From NCBI GenBank assembly GCA_902800525.1, contig CADCEV010000004.1:62001-126000 (forward strand): a stretch of DNA of 64,000 bases, written 5' to 3'. This document shows positions 63,101-64,000 of the stretch, one piece after another; position 1 is the stretch's first letter; the number at the start of each line of letters is the position of its first letter. Source of the stretch: an uncultured Bacteroidales bacterium (GTDB lineage: Bacteria; Bacteroidota; Bacteroidia; Bacteroidales; Paludibacteraceae). The notes under the pieces are model-generated. The model was given only the letters and a program-made list of their open reading frames with translations. It did not search any database and had not been told where the DNA came from. A program made the position numbers and the translations under genes.

Positions 63101-63454
63101 ACAATGAATACGGACGGAACGGTTAATGTGGCAAGTCTCAACCCGCTGGATATACCGCGTTTCTCAAACGGTGGTGGTACATATGATAATTATGCTACTA
63201 CGGGTTCTACCCGATTCCTGATCAGCAACTCATACCTGAGTTTGAATAACGTTTCGGTAGGCTATAACTTCCCGAAGAAGATGATCGAGAAGATCAAACT
63301 GAACAAGTTGCACCTCTATGTTTCTGCAAACAATCTGGCGATTGCAACCGCTCGTCGTGGCTACAACCCGATGATGTCGTTCACCGGTTCTTCCGACACA
63401 CACGCGTACAGCCCGCTGTCCACAATTATGGGTGGAGTTAAGTTCACATTCTAA
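60137..63454 (+). CDS. SusC/RagA-type TonB-dependent outer-membrane transporter
   Basis: 1105 residues. Signal peptide MKKIFTLLFLAMLTVGLYA, a carboxypeptidase-like domain (VSGVVVDSKGEPVIGASIQA), a TonB box region near IQEVVVTGFG, the plug (SLYGARGANGVIVITTKKG) and a C-terminal barrel ending in GGVKFTF. It takes up a large nutrient together with its SusD partner. Substrate cannot be told from sequence; no glycoside hydrolase or sensor is within the window. Confidence 0.96.
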   Translation: MKKIFTLLFLAMLTVGLYAEKQVSGVVVDSKGEPVIGASIQAEGTTQGTISDYDGKFEMDVPESVKTLVVSFVGMATQQVAAGTNLKIVMTENTEVIQEVVVTGFGNVSKGSYAGSAQAVKAEDIEKKSPSEISKALAGEVAGVQVINSSGQPGSNATIRIRGVGSLNGSSAPLYVVDGVTYDGDISSIDPGDIASTTILKDATATSLYGARGANGVIVITTKKGTSGDEGHIDVDVKYGANMRLLPLYDVITSPEEYVTLAWQSIYNAQRQVNNVTNPVTAVNNTNNLLYSGNGLPEGYKLWDAAGKFLINPYDAQGNVNPTFDMSNPRKAGYEQLESWKDAIFRVGQKVDANIKIHGGSEKVKYFTSFGYLKDEGYYRASDFNRFTVRSNVDYEPKKWLKGNTNIAYTYYSMNNPDQNGDGAMNNGFYYVNAIPSIYPVYMRNEDGTIPTDPRTGLPRYDYGNELQRSFGMGINPAGSLHFDKENQVQHEVDAKTSLEFKLYKGLKFTINAGLHYFNNMYSDLTNKYYGDAEGIGRIRQQSANLFTISAQQMLEYNGTFGDHTMRVMAGHENYLYLSNYVYGYKSYLASGTSLNLSDGIKMNATEGNSSRYAMDAYFATAMYTYKERYTITGNYRADGSSRYAKGHRWGHFGSVGAAWTFTNEDFINDSDAKDWLKDGKLRLSWGVLGNQINSLYSYTNMYSIENLNDEVVYMESSKGNRDITWERSNIVDLGLELSIGKYLDMELDYFYKLTDNMLFNRSVAPSVGYSSVPTNDAKMVNQGFEFGFKVHAVDLRNVKLDISLNGAHYKNYMTQMPVDYTDANGVEHRMSMNGAMSVGHSYYDHYTLRYLGVNPSNGESLFEAYYDERDGEYMDPTETGYNYIRSLHQWKLEHPNQEQYLRTTYTNDASAATSQYVNKSYLPDLNGGFGFDLDVYGVTLSASCQYQIGGYGFDNTYIMLMQNTQVGGHNWHIDARNAWTENNPGHGTMNTDGTVNVASLNPLDIPRFSNGGGTYDNYATTGSTRFLISNSYLSLNNVSVGYNFPKKMIEKIKLNKLHLYVSANNLAIATARRGYNPMMSFTGSSDTHAYSPLSTIMGGVKFTF

Positions 63455-63482
63455 ACCACAACTATAGAAAGGAAACAAGATT

Positions 63483-64000
63483 ATGAAGAAAATTCAATAT
63501 TTATTGGTGCTAACTGCCGCAACTTTTATCGCAACGAGTTGCGCTGACAGTTATCTGAATCAGGAGCCCGGAGGTAGCAGCATCACGGAGGAACAATACT
63601 ACCGTATGGACAATGCCGTAGAGGGTCTGGTTAAAGGTGTATATCCTCGCCTCTATAGCCATTTCAGCGATGATCACCAATCGTTCGGTCAACGCGCCAT
63701 AGATATGTACGGCGACTTGTTGTGCGGCGATATGGCTATGAAAACGCAAAACTATGGTTGGTTTGCTGACCACGAATTGATGCAGACAAACAACTCACGT
63801 GGTCTCTTATGGGGATACTACTACGGCATTGTACGTAGTACCAACAAAGCCATCAACGCGGTGGAATCACTTGGTGCACCTGCGCTCGTGTTTGACAAAG
63901 ATACGCTGAGCGAACAACAGTACAACTGCGGTTTCTACTACGCACAAGCACTCACTTTGCGAGGATGGGCGTATTCCAAATTGTGCAATTTCTTCGTTGC
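63483..64000 (+). CDS. SusD/RagB-type surface lipoprotein, partial (3' end outside window)
   Basis: The frame is open from the ATG at 63483 to the window end (172 codons). Lipobox FIATSC (Cys19), then DSYLNQEPGG as the SusD N-terminus and helical TPR-like parts (GYYYGIVRSTNKAINAVE; YYAQALTLRGWAYSKLCNFF). Starts 28 bases after susC, so same operon. It caps the SusC barrel and binds substrate. Confidence 0.95.
   Translation, partial: MKKIQYLLVLTAATFIATSCADSYLNQEPGGSSITEEQYYRMDNAVEGLVKGVYPRLYSHFSDDHQSFGQRAIDMYGDLLCGDMAMKTQNYGWFADHELMQTNNSRGLLWGYYYGIVRSTNKAINAVESLGAPALVFDKDTLSEQQYNCGFYYAQALTLRGWAYSKLCNFFV

Overview
The window looks like a Bacteroidales (Bacteroidota) chromosome. Evidence: about a dozen promoters of the Bacteroidota type (TTTG, a gap of almost always exactly 20 bases, then TAnnTTTG); a SusC/SusD pair at the right edge; a long PPi-dependent phosphofructokinase; an ORF6N protein; secreted leucine-rich-repeat proteins with a shared short C-terminal tail; and few Shine-Dalgarno sites. 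Species cannot be named from sequence alone.

Layout. 1-8139 is mostly housekeeping: the end of a BspA-like surface protein, leuS, an ORF6N protein, an HtrA protease, tRNA-Lys and ispG. About 8200-26140 is an accessory block. It opens with a divergent HTH protein / membrane Ser-Thr kinase pair sharing one symmetric promoter. An operon of type VII (ESX)-like character follows: a 1230-residue FtsK/EccC-type ATPase with four ATPase-like modules but only one Walker A, two small helical proteins sharing a W-x-D motif in the place of WXG, a third helical protein, two coiled-coil proteins (one with four membrane spans), an unknown protein and a two-span ion-channel-like protein. After it come a nucleotidase, an EcoRI-type adenine methylase without a nuclease, several acidic unknown proteins, an AAA ATPase and two small unknowns. 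This kinase/FtsK/WxD/channel locus is the best candidate for an undescribed system. Secretion is an inference, since the ATPase has no membrane span.

26141-27096 is gene-poor. It holds three consecutive hairpin units, each built from inverted 9-base tandem repeats with a different core sequence, and a gutted zeta-toxin-like gene. Then come pfp, a TPR protein and a second BspA-like protein.

30900-49578 is one long forward operon of about 20 overlapping genes for an aryl polyene/flexirubin-type pigment: an aromatic ammonia-lyase resembling Flavobacterium TAL, a coumarate-activating ligase, two ACPs, three ketosynthases and a ketosynthase-like protein, ketoreductase, enoyl reductase, two hot-dog dehydratases, two acyltransferase modules, a glycosyltransferase-acyltransferase-FAD oxidoreductase triple fusion, a LolA-like carrier, an MMPL exporter and a radical SAM enzyme.

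49719-64000 returns to general genes: flavoprotein, outer-membrane barrel, lipoprotein hydrolase, Xaa-Pro aminopeptidase, htpG, a SufT-like protein, LpxH-like phosphatase, mazG, tRNA-Leu, an M16 peptidase and the susC/susD pair.

A theme across the window is small repeats that have entered genes while keeping the frame. GC-rich palindromes sit in six pigment-operon positions and in htpG. AT-rich direct repeats sit in htrA, the MMPL gene, a ketosynthase and pepP. Arrays with 9-, 10- or 11-base units sit between and inside genes.
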